The notes beneath the pieces are model-generated. The model made no database searches. It saw only the letters and a list, made by a program, of their open reading frames with translations, and was not told where the DNA came from. 64,000 bases of DNA from Halobaculum roseum (GTDB taxonomy: Archaea; Halobacteriota; Halobacteria; Halobacteriales; Haloferacaceae), in assembly GCF_019880245.1 (NCBI RefSeq), contig NZ_CP082288.1, forward strand, positions 248,001 to 312,000, given 5' to 3'. Within the stretch, counting starts at the first letter, position 1. Every line of letters begins with the position of its first letter. Made by a program: the position numbers and the translations under genes. Positions 48,026 to 56,874 of this stretch are shown here, piece by piece.

Positions 48026-49140
48026 GCACCCCCGCGGGCGACGACGTGGTCGTCTCCCTCGAGGACGTGTGCGTCGACTTCGAGAAAGAGCAGGGACTGG
48101 TCGACTCGCTGTTCGGCGAGCCCGAGCGGGTCCAGGCCGTCAGCGACGTCTCGATCGACGTTCCCGAGAACGACGTGCTCGCGCTCGTCGGCGAGTCCGG
48201 GTGTGGCAAGACCACACTCGGCAAGACGATCATCGGCGTCCAGCGCCCGACCGAGGGCAGCGTCGAGTATCGCGGCCAGGACGTGTGGGACGCCAAGGAC
48301 GGCCGCGACGACGTGGAGGTGCCGTTCGGCGACATCCGCCGGTCGCTGCAGATGATCCACCAGGACCCCGGAGCGGCGCTGAACCCGAACCGGAAGGTAC
48401 TCACGACACTGGAGGCGCCGCTTAAGCGATGGGAGTCCGACCTTTCCACCGAGGATCGACGAGCGCGGATATTCGCGCTCCTCGACCGGGTCGGGATGGA
48501 TCCGCCCGAGGACTACGCCCACCGCTTCCCACACCAACTGAGCGGCGGCGAACAACAACGCGTCGCGCTGGTGCGGGCGCTACTGATGAACCCGGACGTG
48601 ATCCTCGCCGACGAGGCCGTCTCGGCGCTCGACGTGTCCCTGCGGGTGGAGACGATGGACCTGCTGTTGGAGCTGCAAGAGCAGTTCGGCACCTCCTTCG
48701 TGTTCATCTCGCACAACCTGTCGAACGCCCGCTACCTCGCGAAGGAGGCCGGCGGCCGCATCGGTATCATGTACCTCGGCGAGATCGTCGAGATCGGCCC
48801 GCCGGAGGAGGTCCTGAACGACCCGCAACACCCCTACTCGAAGGTGCTGCGGTGGGCGACCGCCGACCTGGATCCCTCGGCCCAACGCATGGCCGATCCC
48901 CCGGTACGGTCGATCGACATCCCGGACCCGGTGGACCCGCCCTCGGGGTGTCGGTTCCACACCAGATGTCCCGAGGCTCGCGAGGTGTGTACGACCGACG
49001 CCCCGGATCTCGGCGACGACGACGCCGCACCCGGCGACCGGTGTGCGGCCTGCCACCGGACGGATCCCCATCACGAGTACTGGCAAAGCGAACCGCTCGA
49101 CGGTGTCGAATCGACCGACTTAGAGGCGGTGAACGACTGA
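48022..49140 (+). CDS. ABC transporter ATPase, DppF/OppF type
   Basis: The 372-residue protein starts at the GTG at 48022, four bases before the previous stop ends. Motifs are Walker A GESGCGKT, Q-loop IHQDPGAALNP, signature LSGGEQQR, Walker B VILADEAVSALD and switch ISHN. Walker B reads DEA rather than the usual DEP, and the switch histidine is followed by N rather than D; both are tolerated in the family. The C-terminal extension has FHTRCPEAREVC...CAACH, a four-cysteine pattern like DppD. It is the last gene of the five-gene importer. Confidence 0.92.
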   Translation: MSTPAGDDVVVSLEDVCVDFEKEQGLVDSLFGEPERVQAVSDVSIDVPENDVLALVGESGCGKTTLGKTIIGVQRPTEGSVEYRGQDVWDAKDGRDDVEVPFGDIRRSLQMIHQDPGAALNPNRKVLTTLEAPLKRWESDLSTEDRRARIFALLDRVGMDPPEDYAHRFPHQLSGGEQQRVALVRALLMNPDVILADEAVSALDVSLRVETMDLLLELQEQFGTSFVFISHNLSNARYLAKEAGGRIGIMYLGEIVEIGPPEEVLNDPQHPYSKVLRWATADLDPSAQRMADPPVRSIDIPDPVDPPSGCRFHTRCPEAREVCTTDAPDLGDDDAAPGDRCAACHRTDPHHEYWQSEPLDGVESTDLEAVND

Positions 49141-49255
49141 CCGTGATCCCCCCGTTCACCCCCGATATCGTCACGTCCGCTTCCGTCACTCCGACGGAGG
49201 GCCGAACCGACCGTATTCGGACGACTAGTGTCCGGATCGCTCGGCGCGATCGATC

Positions 49256-49453
49256 GTGATCGTCGTCCGCGCGTTCTTCGTCTCCAGCGCGGTGCTGTTG
49301 GCGTTGCTCGCGTTGTCGGTCCCCACGATCCGACCAGGATCGGACACGTTCGTGATAGCGATGTTGAGCTTCGTGATGCTCGGGATCACGCTTCTCGGGT
49401 CCGCGGTGTGCATCTACGTGGGATGGGATCCGTTCGAGGAACTGTTCGGGTAG
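49256..49453 (+). CDS. Small two-helix membrane protein
   Basis: The 65-residue protein starts at a GTG (49256) and has two clear hydrophobic helices: VRAFFVSSAVLLALLALSV (about 4-22) and VIAMLSFVMLGITLLGSAVCIYVG (32-55). It ends WDPFEELFG. I recognise no family. It lies alone between the ABC operon and the UspA gene, so no role can be suggested. The clean hydrophobic pattern is the main reason to call it. Confidence 0.5.
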   Translation: MIVVRAFFVSSAVLLALLALSVPTIRPGSDTFVIAMLSFVMLGITLLGSAVCIYVGWDPFEELFG

Positions 49454-49564
49454 CGACGCCGGACGGCCCACCCGCACCCTGGCTGCACCCGTCGATCCCG
49501 GCTGCACCCGATATGACGCCGATAGTATTTTGACCGTGGTGTTTGAATGATTATTTCAGCAAAC

Positions 49565-50017
49565 ATGGGACGTGCACTCGTCGTCGTCGAGGACGCCGAG
49601 CGGGACCGAGAACTGCTCGAACGGGCGCGTTCGTTCGCCTCAGGGGATGGATCGAGCGTCGAGGTACTCGCGCTCGCGACACCCGAGGAGTATCAGGAGG
49701 TCTCCGAGACCCTCGACGCGATCGGAAAGGTCGAGGGAACGACGTACGACGACCGGTCCGCCCTCGAAGGGATCTCGGGAGACATCGACGACGCCGCCGC
49801 CGACGTGCTCGGCGACGTCGGCTATCGCCTCCGGACGGAGATCGCCGAGTCGGGCGACCAGGCCGTGACGATCATGGACGCGGCCGACGACGCCGACTGC
49901 GATCACGTCTTCCTTCCGGGCCAGCGGCGGTCCCCGACCGGGAAGGCAGTCTTCGGCGACCGAACCCAGCGGGTACTGCTCAACTTCAACGGCTTCGTTA
50001 CCGCCGAGATGAACTGA
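49565..50017 (+). CDS. UspA-family universal stress protein
   Basis: The 150-residue protein starts at the ATG at 49565 (MGRALVVVEDAERDRELLERA). It has the alternating beta-alpha pattern of UspA, with the C-terminal segment CDHVFLPGQRRSPTGKAVFGDRTQRVLLNFNGFVTAEM. This aligns with the G-x2-G-x9-G(S/T) nucleotide loop, but the residues GQRRSPTGKAVFGDRTQ are a partial match, so ATP binding is uncertain. Function is general stress adaptation in the cytoplasm. It precedes a TrmB gene by 64 bases. Confidence 0.85.
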   Translation: MGRALVVVEDAERDRELLERARSFASGDGSSVEVLALATPEEYQEVSETLDAIGKVEGTTYDDRSALEGISGDIDDAAADVLGDVGYRLRTEIAESGDQAVTIMDAADDADCDHVFLPGQRRSPTGKAVFGDRTQRVLLNFNGFVTAEMN

Positions 50018-50081
50018 GCGGTAGACCTCACATCGTATCGACTGAAGACCCGAACCGCATGCGATCCACCCATTCGACAGA

Positions 50082-51227
50082 ATGAGCGACGACCCGTCGA
50101 GTGACAACCGGTCGACCCCAACCCCGACGAGCGACACCCAGCCTATCCCCGACCGATCGCCCGCCGACGAAGGGGACCCGTACAACAGAACCGACGAGGA
50201 GATCAGGTCAGAGCTGAGCGTGTTCGGACTGTCGAGCGCCGAGGTCGACACGTACCTCGCGGTGCTCTCGCGGGGCGAGACGAAGGCGAGCGTCGTCGCG
50301 GAGGGGGCCGGCGTCTCACAGCGGGCCGTCTACAGTATCGCCGATCGGCTCGAACGCCGCGGCCTCGTGCGCGTGAAAGACCACGCCTCGCCGACGCGGA
50401 TCAGGGCGCTCCCGCCGGAAGAGGCGATCTCGGAACTCTCGGACCGGCTCGAATCGGTAACCCCCTCGCTGGAAGCCCGATTCGACTCGCCCGAGGACCG
50501 CGCACCCGAGATACGGATCGTCAAGGCGCGGGCGACGGCGCTCAAACGCCTCCGATCCGCGATCGCCGACGCCGAGTCGGAGGCGCTCGTCGCTGTCCCG
50601 CGATCCGCCTACTCGGAGGTCGAGTCGGAGCTCCGTTCGGCGGTCGATCGGGGGGTGCTCGTGTTCCTTCTCATCGGAGGAGTGACGAACGGATCCCCCT
50701 CCCCCGCCGAGTTCTCGGGCTCCGGGACCGTCGTCCGATACTGGGACGAACGCCTGCCGGTGCTGTACGCCGTCGACACCGACGCCGCGATGATCGGCGA
50801 CTCCGAGATGCTGTCGAACGGTGCCCGCGACGCCGACGCGGTCACGGTCTCCCACCGCCACCTCAACGGCTCCGTCGGCGGACTGTTCTTGAGCGCCTAC
50901 TGGCCGGCCTCGACGAAGCTGTCGGTGACCGATCCCGACCCCCTCCCGGGGTCGTACGACTGGTTCCGACAGGCCGTCCTCCACGCGTTCCTCCGGGATC
51001 GTCGAGGGGTCGACCTCGCCGCGACGGTCGAAACCGCCAGCGGCGAGACGTTCGACGGCGACATCGTCGAGATCCGACAGGCGCTCGTGCCGCCCTCGAC
51101 GAACGGATACACGCTGGAGATGAGCATCCACCTGGAGACGGCCGACGGGGTCGTGACCTTCGGCGGCCCCGGGTCGTTTATGGAGGATTTCCGGGCGGAG
51201 TCGCTGACGCTCCGGCGGGCGGAGTAG
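50082..51227 (+). CDS. TrmB-family transcriptional regulator (second of two)
   Basis: The 381-residue protein has a disordered start (1-38). The TrmB winged helix lies at about 40-110 (LSVFGLSSAEVDTYLAVLSRGETKASVVAEGAGVSQRAVYSIADRLERRGLV), and a TrmB C-terminal sensor domain runs to the end (AVDRGVLVFLLIGGVTNG; VTFGGPGSFMEDFRAESLTL). It shares layout and many identities with the first TrmB at 34802-35902. It converges with the TRAP permease gene, with only 13 bases between stops, and stands downstream of the ABC importer. The importer or TRAP set are possible targets, but no operator could be fixed. Confidence 0.9.
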   Translation: MSDDPSSDNRSTPTPTSDTQPIPDRSPADEGDPYNRTDEEIRSELSVFGLSSAEVDTYLAVLSRGETKASVVAEGAGVSQRAVYSIADRLERRGLVRVKDHASPTRIRALPPEEAISELSDRLESVTPSLEARFDSPEDRAPEIRIVKARATALKRLRSAIADAESEALVAVPRSAYSEVESELRSAVDRGVLVFLLIGGVTNGSPSPAEFSGSGTVVRYWDERLPVLYAVDTDAAMIGDSEMLSNGARDADAVTVSHRHLNGSVGGLFLSAYWPASTKLSVTDPDPLPGSYDWFRQAVLHAFLRDRRGVDLAATVETASGETFDGDIVEIRQALVPPSTNGYTLEMSIHLETADGVVTFGGPGSFMEDFRAESLTLRRAE

Positions 51228-51240
51228 CGGGTCGTGACCC

Positions 51241-53979
51241 CTACGCCGAGGTCGTCTCCGCCCGCTCGCGCGACGCCGGGAGCTTCCGACGGTTCTGCGC
51301 CGCCAGCGCGACGAACACGATCAGGCCCACAGCCCGGAGTGTGAGGTCGAGCAGGAGCGCATCGACGGTGACGGTCACGCCGACGAGCCCGAGCAGGTCG
51401 AAGACGGTCGCCGAGAGCAGTCCCGGCGCCATCAGCAGGATGGAACTGAGCGCGAAGCCGGCGCGCTGGATGCGACCGACGCGAGTGTACAGCGTGCCGA
51501 TGACGGTCGCGCCGAGCGCGACGACGCCGAGGAACACCCCGACGACCGGCACCAGGATCTCCGGCACCGAGTACGACAGCTCCGCGAGGTCGGCGAAGTC
51601 GACGACTCGATACCGCTCGCGCAGCGGGAGGTCCGCCGCGTCGGCCTTCTCGCGCAGCAGGACAATCCCCGGCGCGAGCACGAACGCGAACGGCACGATC
51701 GCCTTGTTCAGCGACAGCGAGAACGCCTTCACACCCGTCTCGAACGGGTCGGACTTGGCGACCCCGCTGGCTGCGTAGGCAGCGACCGCGACCGGCGGCG
51801 TGATGTCGGCGATGACGCCGAAATAGAGGATGAACAGGTGCGCAGCCAGCAGGGGAATACCGAACTCCACAAGCGGCGTCGAGAGCATCGATATCAGGAT
51901 GATGTACGTGACGGTGGTCGGCATCCCCATCCCGAGGATGATGCTGGAGACGGCCGTCACGAGCAGCATCACGACGATGGAACCCCCGGAGAGTGCGAGC
52001 AGCAGCGAGGTGAGGTTCGGGCCGAGTCCGGAGACGCTGATGACGCCCGGGATGATGCCCGCGGCCGCGACCGCGACGACGACCGGCACGGCCGTCCGAG
52101 CGCCCTCCTCCATCGAGATGACGACGAACGAGCCGACCCGGAACAGCTGGTTGTCGCCGAGGTCGCGGCCCGTCCGCTCGCCGACCGACTCCGCGGTGTT
52201 TTGCACGGTGGGGTTCAGATCGAGCACCTTCGACTGCACGTCGCTGTGGATCAGCATGGTGACGACGCCCGCGAGCATCGCGTACCAGCCGATCCTGCCG
52301 AGGAGTACCGACGCCGCCTCTGCGGGGGGGAGTCCCACCGCGCCGCCTCCGCCGAGGAGGCCCGTTACTGGGACGCCGGCGACGACGTGGCTGGCGAACT
52401 CGGCACCCAGAATGACCGCGAGCGAGGCGGCAAGCATGAGACGCGTCTCGTCGCTGTAGGCCGCGATGACCGTGATCAGCGCGACGAGCGCGACGAGGGT
52501 GAACCACGCCGACCGTGAGACGGAGAGCCGTTCGATGATCAGGTAATACAGCAGGAGGAAGATCGGCACGAGGTAGAACCACCCGCGCTTGAGGTGGTCG
52601 ACCATCGACTCCCGATCGGCGTCTGGCATGCCGCCGATTCCCTCCTGAACGGCCTTGAGATGGACCATCACCCAGACGCCGAAGAAGAAGACAATCGCCG
52701 GGATCGTCGCGAGGATGATGATCTCGGCGAACGGCGTCGCCGTGTACTGGACCATGAGGAACGCCGCCGCGCCCATCACTGGCGGGAGGATCTGTCCCCC
52801 CGAGGACGCCGACGACTCGACGGCGCCGGCGAACTCCGGCGAGTACCCGGAACGCTTCATCAGCGGGATCGTGAAGGCGCCTGTCGTGACCGTGTTCGCG
52901 ATCGACGACCCCGAGATGGTCCCCATGAAGCCGCTGGCGAGGATGCTCGCCTTCGCGGGACCACCCTTGCGCCCGCCGGTGGCGGCGTAGGCGAGATCGA
53001 TGAACCACTGACCCGCCCCGCTCATTTCCAGGAACGACCCGAAGAGGATGAAGATGTAGATGAAGCTGACCGAGACCGTGACCGGGATGCCGAACACCCC
53101 GTTCTCGGTGTTGTACCAGAGGTTCTGGACGATCTGGGGCCACGTCAGTTCCGGGATCGCGAGGAGGCCGATGAATGGCGTGTTTCCGCTGATGAGGTAC
53201 CCCCAGCGAGCGTAGACGATGAACGTCGCGACGATGATCATTAGAGGGAGCCCCAGCGTCCGGCGGGTCGCCTCCAACACGAGGAGGACGCCGGCGATGC
53301 CGAGCGCGAACGAGTAGGAGAACTCGCCGACCACGGGAACGCCCCCGAAGACTGGGTCGAGGAACGGGTACACCTCCGTGACCGGGCGGCCCGCCGTGAG
53401 CCCGAAGAACCGGATGTCACGGATCTCCGAGAACTCCGTCAGGAAGTAGACGGCCGAGAGGATCGCCGTGACGATACACGCCACGTCGAAGGGAGTGACA
53501 CGGCTTCGATCGGGGTCGACGAACGCCCACCGGAACACGCCTCGGAGGCCCTCGAACGCGCGCGAAGCGGGGTTCTCGCGACCCAGTCGATCGGCGACCG
53601 TCTCGACGGCGCCTCCCAGGCCGCGGGAGACGAACCCGTCGCCCATGCTCGCGGGGAACAGCAGGAACGTGAGTACCAGCGCGAACGCGACGTGGACGGC
53701 GTTCGCCTGGAGCAGTTGCAGCGACACCTGGATGTCCGCCACGAGCGGGAGCGGGATCGTGAAGGTGAAGCTCCGGGCCGCGAGATACAGCTGAAACACC
53801 GAGAAGCAGATCCCGACGACCGACACCGCGACGGCCGCGAGTCCCGTCAGGGACCGTCGGCGCTCGATCTCGTCGACGAGTTGTTCGGCTTCCTCTGGCG
53901 AGAGCGCCTCGATCTCCTCCGCGGTCCCGTCCTCGGTGTCCTCGGGCGTGTCGTCGTCAGGTGCGTCGTTCGTACTCAT
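51241..53979 (-). CDS. TAXI-TRAP transporter fused membrane component (DctQM-type)
   Basis: The 912-residue integral membrane protein combines the small and large TRAP membrane subunits in one chain, with about 18-20 helices. The N-terminal 40 residues are acidic and cytoplasmic, then a four-helix DctQ-like region. The DctM-like domain follows, with FGSFLEMSGAGQWFIDLAYAATG, FMGTISGSSIANTVTTGAFTIP, VESSASSGGQILPPVMGAAAF and GMGMPTTVTYIILISML. These sodium-dependent importers work with a TAXI-type binding protein, encoded here two genes upstream. Substrates of TAXI systems are poorly known (glutamate, 2-oxoglutarate and others reported). Its ATG overlaps the DUF1850 gene's stop (ATGA). Confidence 0.93.
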   Translation of the reverse strand: MSTNDAPDDDTPEDTEDGTAEEIEALSPEEAEQLVDEIERRRSLTGLAAVAVSVVGICFSVFQLYLAARSFTFTIPLPLVADIQVSLQLLQANAVHVAFALVLTFLLFPASMGDGFVSRGLGGAVETVADRLGRENPASRAFEGLRGVFRWAFVDPDRSRVTPFDVACIVTAILSAVYFLTEFSEIRDIRFFGLTAGRPVTEVYPFLDPVFGGVPVVGEFSYSFALGIAGVLLVLEATRRTLGLPLMIIVATFIVYARWGYLISGNTPFIGLLAIPELTWPQIVQNLWYNTENGVFGIPVTVSVSFIYIFILFGSFLEMSGAGQWFIDLAYAATGGRKGGPAKASILASGFMGTISGSSIANTVTTGAFTIPLMKRSGYSPEFAGAVESSASSGGQILPPVMGAAAFLMVQYTATPFAEIIILATIPAIVFFFGVWVMVHLKAVQEGIGGMPDADRESMVDHLKRGWFYLVPIFLLLYYLIIERLSVSRSAWFTLVALVALITVIAAYSDETRLMLAASLAVILGAEFASHVVAGVPVTGLLGGGGAVGLPPAEAASVLLGRIGWYAMLAGVVTMLIHSDVQSKVLDLNPTVQNTAESVGERTGRDLGDNQLFRVGSFVVISMEEGARTAVPVVVAVAAAGIIPGVISVSGLGPNLTSLLLALSGGSIVVMLLVTAVSSIILGMGMPTTVTYIILISMLSTPLVEFGIPLLAAHLFILYFGVIADITPPVAVAAYAASGVAKSDPFETGVKAFSLSLNKAIVPFAFVLAPGIVLLREKADAADLPLRERYRVVDFADLAELSYSVPEILVPVVGVFLGVVALGATVIGTLYTRVGRIQRAGFALSSILLMAPGLLSATVFDLLGLVGVTVTVDALLLDLTLRAVGLIVFVALAAQNRRKLPASRERAETTSA

Positions 53980-54488
53980 GCGAATATGTCCGTCAGGGTG
54001 CGTTGCTCGACGTGGATCCGAACGTCGCGACCGTTCGTTTCTCCGACCAAGTCGTACCGCCGACCGTCGACGATCAGCGTGTGACCCGCGATCCGTCCGG
54101 GGGACACCAGCAACGTATCGAGTTCGGTTATCGATCCCTCCGGCTCGTACACCAGCGTCCCGTTTCGGTTCGTGACGTTCGCCCCGGACGGCAGCCCCCA
54201 GCCGTACGAGTCGAACTCCATCCGGGTGTTCACGAGCGTCTCACCCTCGACGCGGTACTCATCGTACACTCGGGATCGCTCGACGCTGTGCATGTACTCC
54301 AAGGCGACCGTGCTTCCGTCGTCGACGGGGTGGGCGAGGTAGTGTTCGCCCGTCTCGACGTCCTCGACGACCAGGACCTGTCCGGTCGGGGCCGCGAGGG
54401 CAACTCCGCCGACGACTCCCGCGACAACCGTCGCCATCGCTAGGAGGATCGAAACGGCGCGACGTCGGGGTAGCGTGGGGGGAGTCAC
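53976..54488 (-). CDS. DUF1850 protein linked to TAXI-TRAP transport
   Basis: The 170-residue protein begins with a signal or anchor helix (about 12-33) and continues as a beta-rich external domain. It contains YMHSVERSRVYDEYRVEGETLVNTRMEFDSYGWGLPSG, the core pattern of DUF1850: an HSVE motif and the EYGAGLP-like stretch. DUF1850 genes are commonly found between TAXI binding protein and fused TRAP permease genes, as here, so it is probably an accessory subunit outside the membrane. The stop overlaps the permease start. A hairpin lies upstream of it. Confidence 0.85.
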   Translation of the reverse strand: MTPPTLPRRRAVSILLAMATVVAGVVGGVALAAPTGQVLVVEDVETGEHYLAHPVDDGSTVALEYMHSVERSRVYDEYRVEGETLVNTRMEFDSYGWGLPSGANVTNRNGTLVYEPEGSITELDTLLVSPGRIAGHTLIVDGRRYDLVGETNGRDVRIHVEQRTLTDIFA

Positions 54489-54545
54489 CGTGAGAGCGGA
54501 TCTGAGCGGCTCGTTGACGGCACCGGTGTGAGGGTCGAGGACGCG

Positions 54546-54585
54546 TGCGCGCGCGGAGAATTACAATACTCTCCGTTCGCGCGCC
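54546..54585 (-). promoter_or_regulatory. GC-rich hairpin with AT loop between the TAXI binding protein and DUF1850 genes
   Basis: CGGAGA (54554-54559) pairs with TCTCCG (54570-54575) around an AT-rich loop. The stem extends outward through GCGCGC tracts on both sides after a small bulge. It lies about 80 bases after the binding-protein stop and 60 bases before the DUF1850 start. It could protect or terminate the binding-protein mRNA so that this protein is made in excess. Confidence 0.4.
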
Positions 54586-54662
54586 GTCTGGTCCGTCCCG
54601 GCCGGGGTTCGGGCTTCGACCCGAACGCGATTCTGGGCGGGTCGCTCGGCGCGTCGCTCGGG

Positions 54663-55724
54663 TTACATGTCGAAGTACGCGGCGGCTCCCTCGTGGAGTT
54701 CGATCGACATGCCGTCCTGTGCGCTCTCGACCGTGATGAAGTCCGTCTTGATCGTCAGTTCGTCGAGGTTGTCGAAGATGGCCGCCGTGATCGTCTCGAC
54801 CGTGCCGGCCTCGACGCCGGTGTGGGTGGCGATCATCGCTTGGACTGCGACCGTCGGGACGTCCTCCTCGACGCCGCTGTAGGTTCCGCCGGGGATCGTG
54901 TCGTCGGCGAACCAGGAGGCCGCTTCCTTGACGGCTTCGCGGTTGTCGCCGTCGATGGGCACGATGTGGATGTCGTTCGTGTTCGCGAGGTCCTCGATCG
55001 CGCCGACGGGCCAGCCGCCGACGACGAACGCGGCGTCGATGTCGCCGTTCGCGAGCTGTTCGGACGCCTGCGCGAAGCCGGCGTTCTGTTCGGTGTAGTC
55101 GGTGATGCCGACCGCCTCGAGTATCTGGTTCGCGTTCACCTGCGTTCCGGACCCGAGGTCGCCGGTGTTGATCGTGGTGCCGCTGAGATCGCTCAGCGTC
55201 TCGATCCCGGTCTCCTGGAGCGTGACGACCGTGATAGTCTCGGGGTACAGCGTCGCGACACCGCGGAGGCTCTCGATCGCGTTGTCCTGGAACACGTCGA
55301 TGCCGGTCCCGTTCCTCGCAAAGTACGCGATGTCGTTCTGGATCAGCGCGAAGTCCGCCGTTCCGTTCGCGAGGCTCCCGACGTTCTCGACGCTCGCGCC
55401 GGTCGACTGGACGTTCAGCGTGAAGTCCGTGTTCGCCTCGACCACCGTTTTGATCTCGTTGGAGAGCGGATAGTACGTGCCGCCGGTACCACCGGCGTGC
55501 CAGCTCAGGCGACCGGTAGCCCCCCCGTTTCCGTCGTCTGCCTCGGTGGGCGTCTCAGTGTCATCCCCGTCGCCCTCCGTAGGCGTATCACCGTCACCGC
55601 CGTCTCCGTTGCCGTCCTCGCCACCGCCACCGTTTCCGGCGCAGCCGGCGAGCGCGGTGATTCCGGCGACACTCGCGATGCCGGTCGTCTGCAGGAACTT
55701 CCGTCTTGTCTCTTCGGGTGACAT
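54663..55724 (-). CDS. TAXI-family TRAP transporter solute-binding lipoprotein
   Basis: The 353-residue protein has a twin-arginine-like start (ETRRKFLQTTG) and a lipobox ending at C28 (ALAGC). An Asp/Gly/Thr linker follows, then the TAXI binding domain from about residue 75: LSWHAGGTGGTYYPLSNEIKTVVE, the family's GGTGGxYYP motif; TGASVENVGSLANGTADFALIQND; and INTGDLGSGTQVNANQILEAVG. It captures a small acid outside the membrane for the fused TRAP permease. A box A (AAGATATAAT on the minus strand, 55760-55751) lies 27-36 bases ahead. The strong AT-rich promoter suggests high expression. Confidence 0.93.
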   Translation of the reverse strand: MSPEETRRKFLQTTGIASVAGITALAGCAGNGGGGEDGNGDGGDGDTPTEGDGDDTETPTEADDGNGGATGRLSWHAGGTGGTYYPLSNEIKTVVEANTDFTLNVQSTGASVENVGSLANGTADFALIQNDIAYFARNGTGIDVFQDNAIESLRGVATLYPETITVVTLQETGIETLSDLSGTTINTGDLGSGTQVNANQILEAVGITDYTEQNAGFAQASEQLANGDIDAAFVVGGWPVGAIEDLANTNDIHIVPIDGDNREAVKEAASWFADDTIPGGTYSGVEEDVPTVAVQAMIATHTGVEAGTVETITAAIFDNLDELTIKTDFITVESAQDGMSIELHEGAAAYFDM

Positions 55725-55880
55725 ACCACTTCACGACAACGTAGCAGAGGATTATATCTTTAGTCTGATTAAATATATTAAATAATTACGTATTGTTGTA
55801 TTATAGTAGTCGGTGAGATATCGATGGGATTCGGATATCGTCATATTATGACTCGTATTGGTCGGTATAGTGGACCGCTC
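55725..55880. promoter_or_regulatory. AT-rich promoter region of the TAXI-TRAP operon
   Basis: This region is far richer in A and T than its surroundings (gattaaatatattaaataa, with ttgttgtattatag further on). On the minus strand it contains the box A at 55760-55751 for the TAXI gene. The outer part, up to the TnpB remnant, has no gene. The AT richness may come from the insertion that left the remnant. Confidence 0.5.
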
Positions 55881-55885
55881 CGTTG

Positions 55886-56088
55886 AGGTGGGGCGTGTCG
55901 ATTTCGAGTCGGAGAGAACTCCAAGTCCGGCGTAAAGCGTTCGTTCTTGCTAGGTCGGGAAGGGGTTGGGAGCGGGATGGACCGAATCAACGCCCGTGCA
56001 GGCTTCGCTCCCCGAGAATCCATCCGAAACGGTGCTCGTCGAAACACGTAGCCCCGACCTCAAGCACGAGCCGTCAGGTGAGCGGTAA
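55886..56088 (+). pseudogene. C-terminal remnant of an IS1341-type (IS200/IS605) TnpB, frameshifted
   Basis: Reading from about 55905, one frame gives ENSKSGVKRSFLLGRE. At about 55965 the homology moves to another frame, which reads LGAGWTESTPVQASLPENPS and then ETVLVETRSPDLKHEPSGER before a TAA at 56086-56088. The upstream part of the second frame has a TAG at 55951. The ending ...VVETGSPxLKxE... is the well-known tail of haloarchaeal TnpB proteins. Only this tail survives, so it is a decayed element; the zinc-finger and RuvC parts are missing. I judged the frame change by eye and give the left edge loosely. Confidence 0.6.
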
Positions 56089-56114
56089 AGTGAGTTATCG
56101 TGGATCGAAGTGGT

Positions 56115-56684
56115 CTACTCGTAGTGGTGTCGTTCGACCCGCTCGACGACCTCCGCGAACGCGACGTTCTGCTTCACGCTCGTGACTCTGATCCGGACCC
56201 GCTCGCCCTTTTCGGTGTCCGGGACGATGATCACGTACCCGCGGTCGACACGGGCGATCCCGTCGCCCTGGTCGCCGATCCCCTCGATGTCCACGGTCAC
56301 CTCGTCGCCACGATCGACCGGCGGCTCCGGTTCGCCGGTCCCGTCCGCCTCGTCCGTGGTATCGGAGGGCTCCCCCGAATACTCGGACGACGTAGCACGT
56401 GGCGAGGCGTCGACGTCGGTGTGGTTCGTGCGGTCAGTCGACGGCGCGGCCGACCCATCACCCTCGTCGGTCCCCGCGTCACTGGTTGCCCCGTCGACAT
56501 CGTCGTCGGTGGGTGCCCCCACGTCCCCGCCCTCGCGTCGACCGAGGATGGCCACGCGATAGACGTGTTCGGGACGAAGCGTCTCCAGACGGACTTCCTG
56601 CTTCGGTACCTCTACTACGTACGACCCGTCCTGCTCCTCCACTTCGGCACTGAATACACAGCGTAGATCCTCTGATATCTCCAT
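56115..56684 (-). CDS. TRAM-domain protein with acidic insertion
   Basis: The 189-residue protein has two folded ends and a disordered, acidic middle. The N-terminal part (1-50) reads MEISEDLRCVFSAEVEEQDGSYVVEVPKQEVRLETL. The C-terminal TRAM domain (about 125-187) reads VDRGDEVTVDIEGIGDQGDGIARVDRGYVIIVPDTEKGERVRIRVTSVKQNVAFAEVVE. Stand-alone TRAM proteins in archaea bind RNA and act as RNA chaperones. The middle section (52-123, rich in Asp, Thr, Ser) is unusual in length. It lies between the TnpB remnant and the replication origin, pointing away from the origin. Confidence 0.88.
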   Translation of the reverse strand: MEISEDLRCVFSAEVEEQDGSYVVEVPKQEVRLETLRPEHVYRVAILGRREGGDVGAPTDDDVDGATSDAGTDEGDGSAAPSTDRTNHTDVDASPRATSSEYSGEPSDTTDEADGTGEPEPPVDRGDEVTVDIEGIGDQGDGIARVDRGYVIIVPDTEKGERVRIRVTSVKQNVAFAEVVERVERHHYE

Positions 56685-56874
56685 TCACTTGGGGTTCACA
56701 CCGCAGTTATGTTAACCCTACGTGTCCCCGATGCTGTAACTGATCGGTCATTCGACGTGAAAACCCGGAGAACCAACCATCAGTGACCGATTGTTCAGTG
56801 CCTGTTCTTCTCGACCAACACCGTGAGAGACCGCAAGGCTCAGTCCATGACTCCACCGGGCCACTCATCGGAAG

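Noticed and set aside
55841..56047. A 68-codon minus-strand frame in the TnpB remnant
   Set aside because: It is antisense to the TnpB tail and has no domain or good start context.
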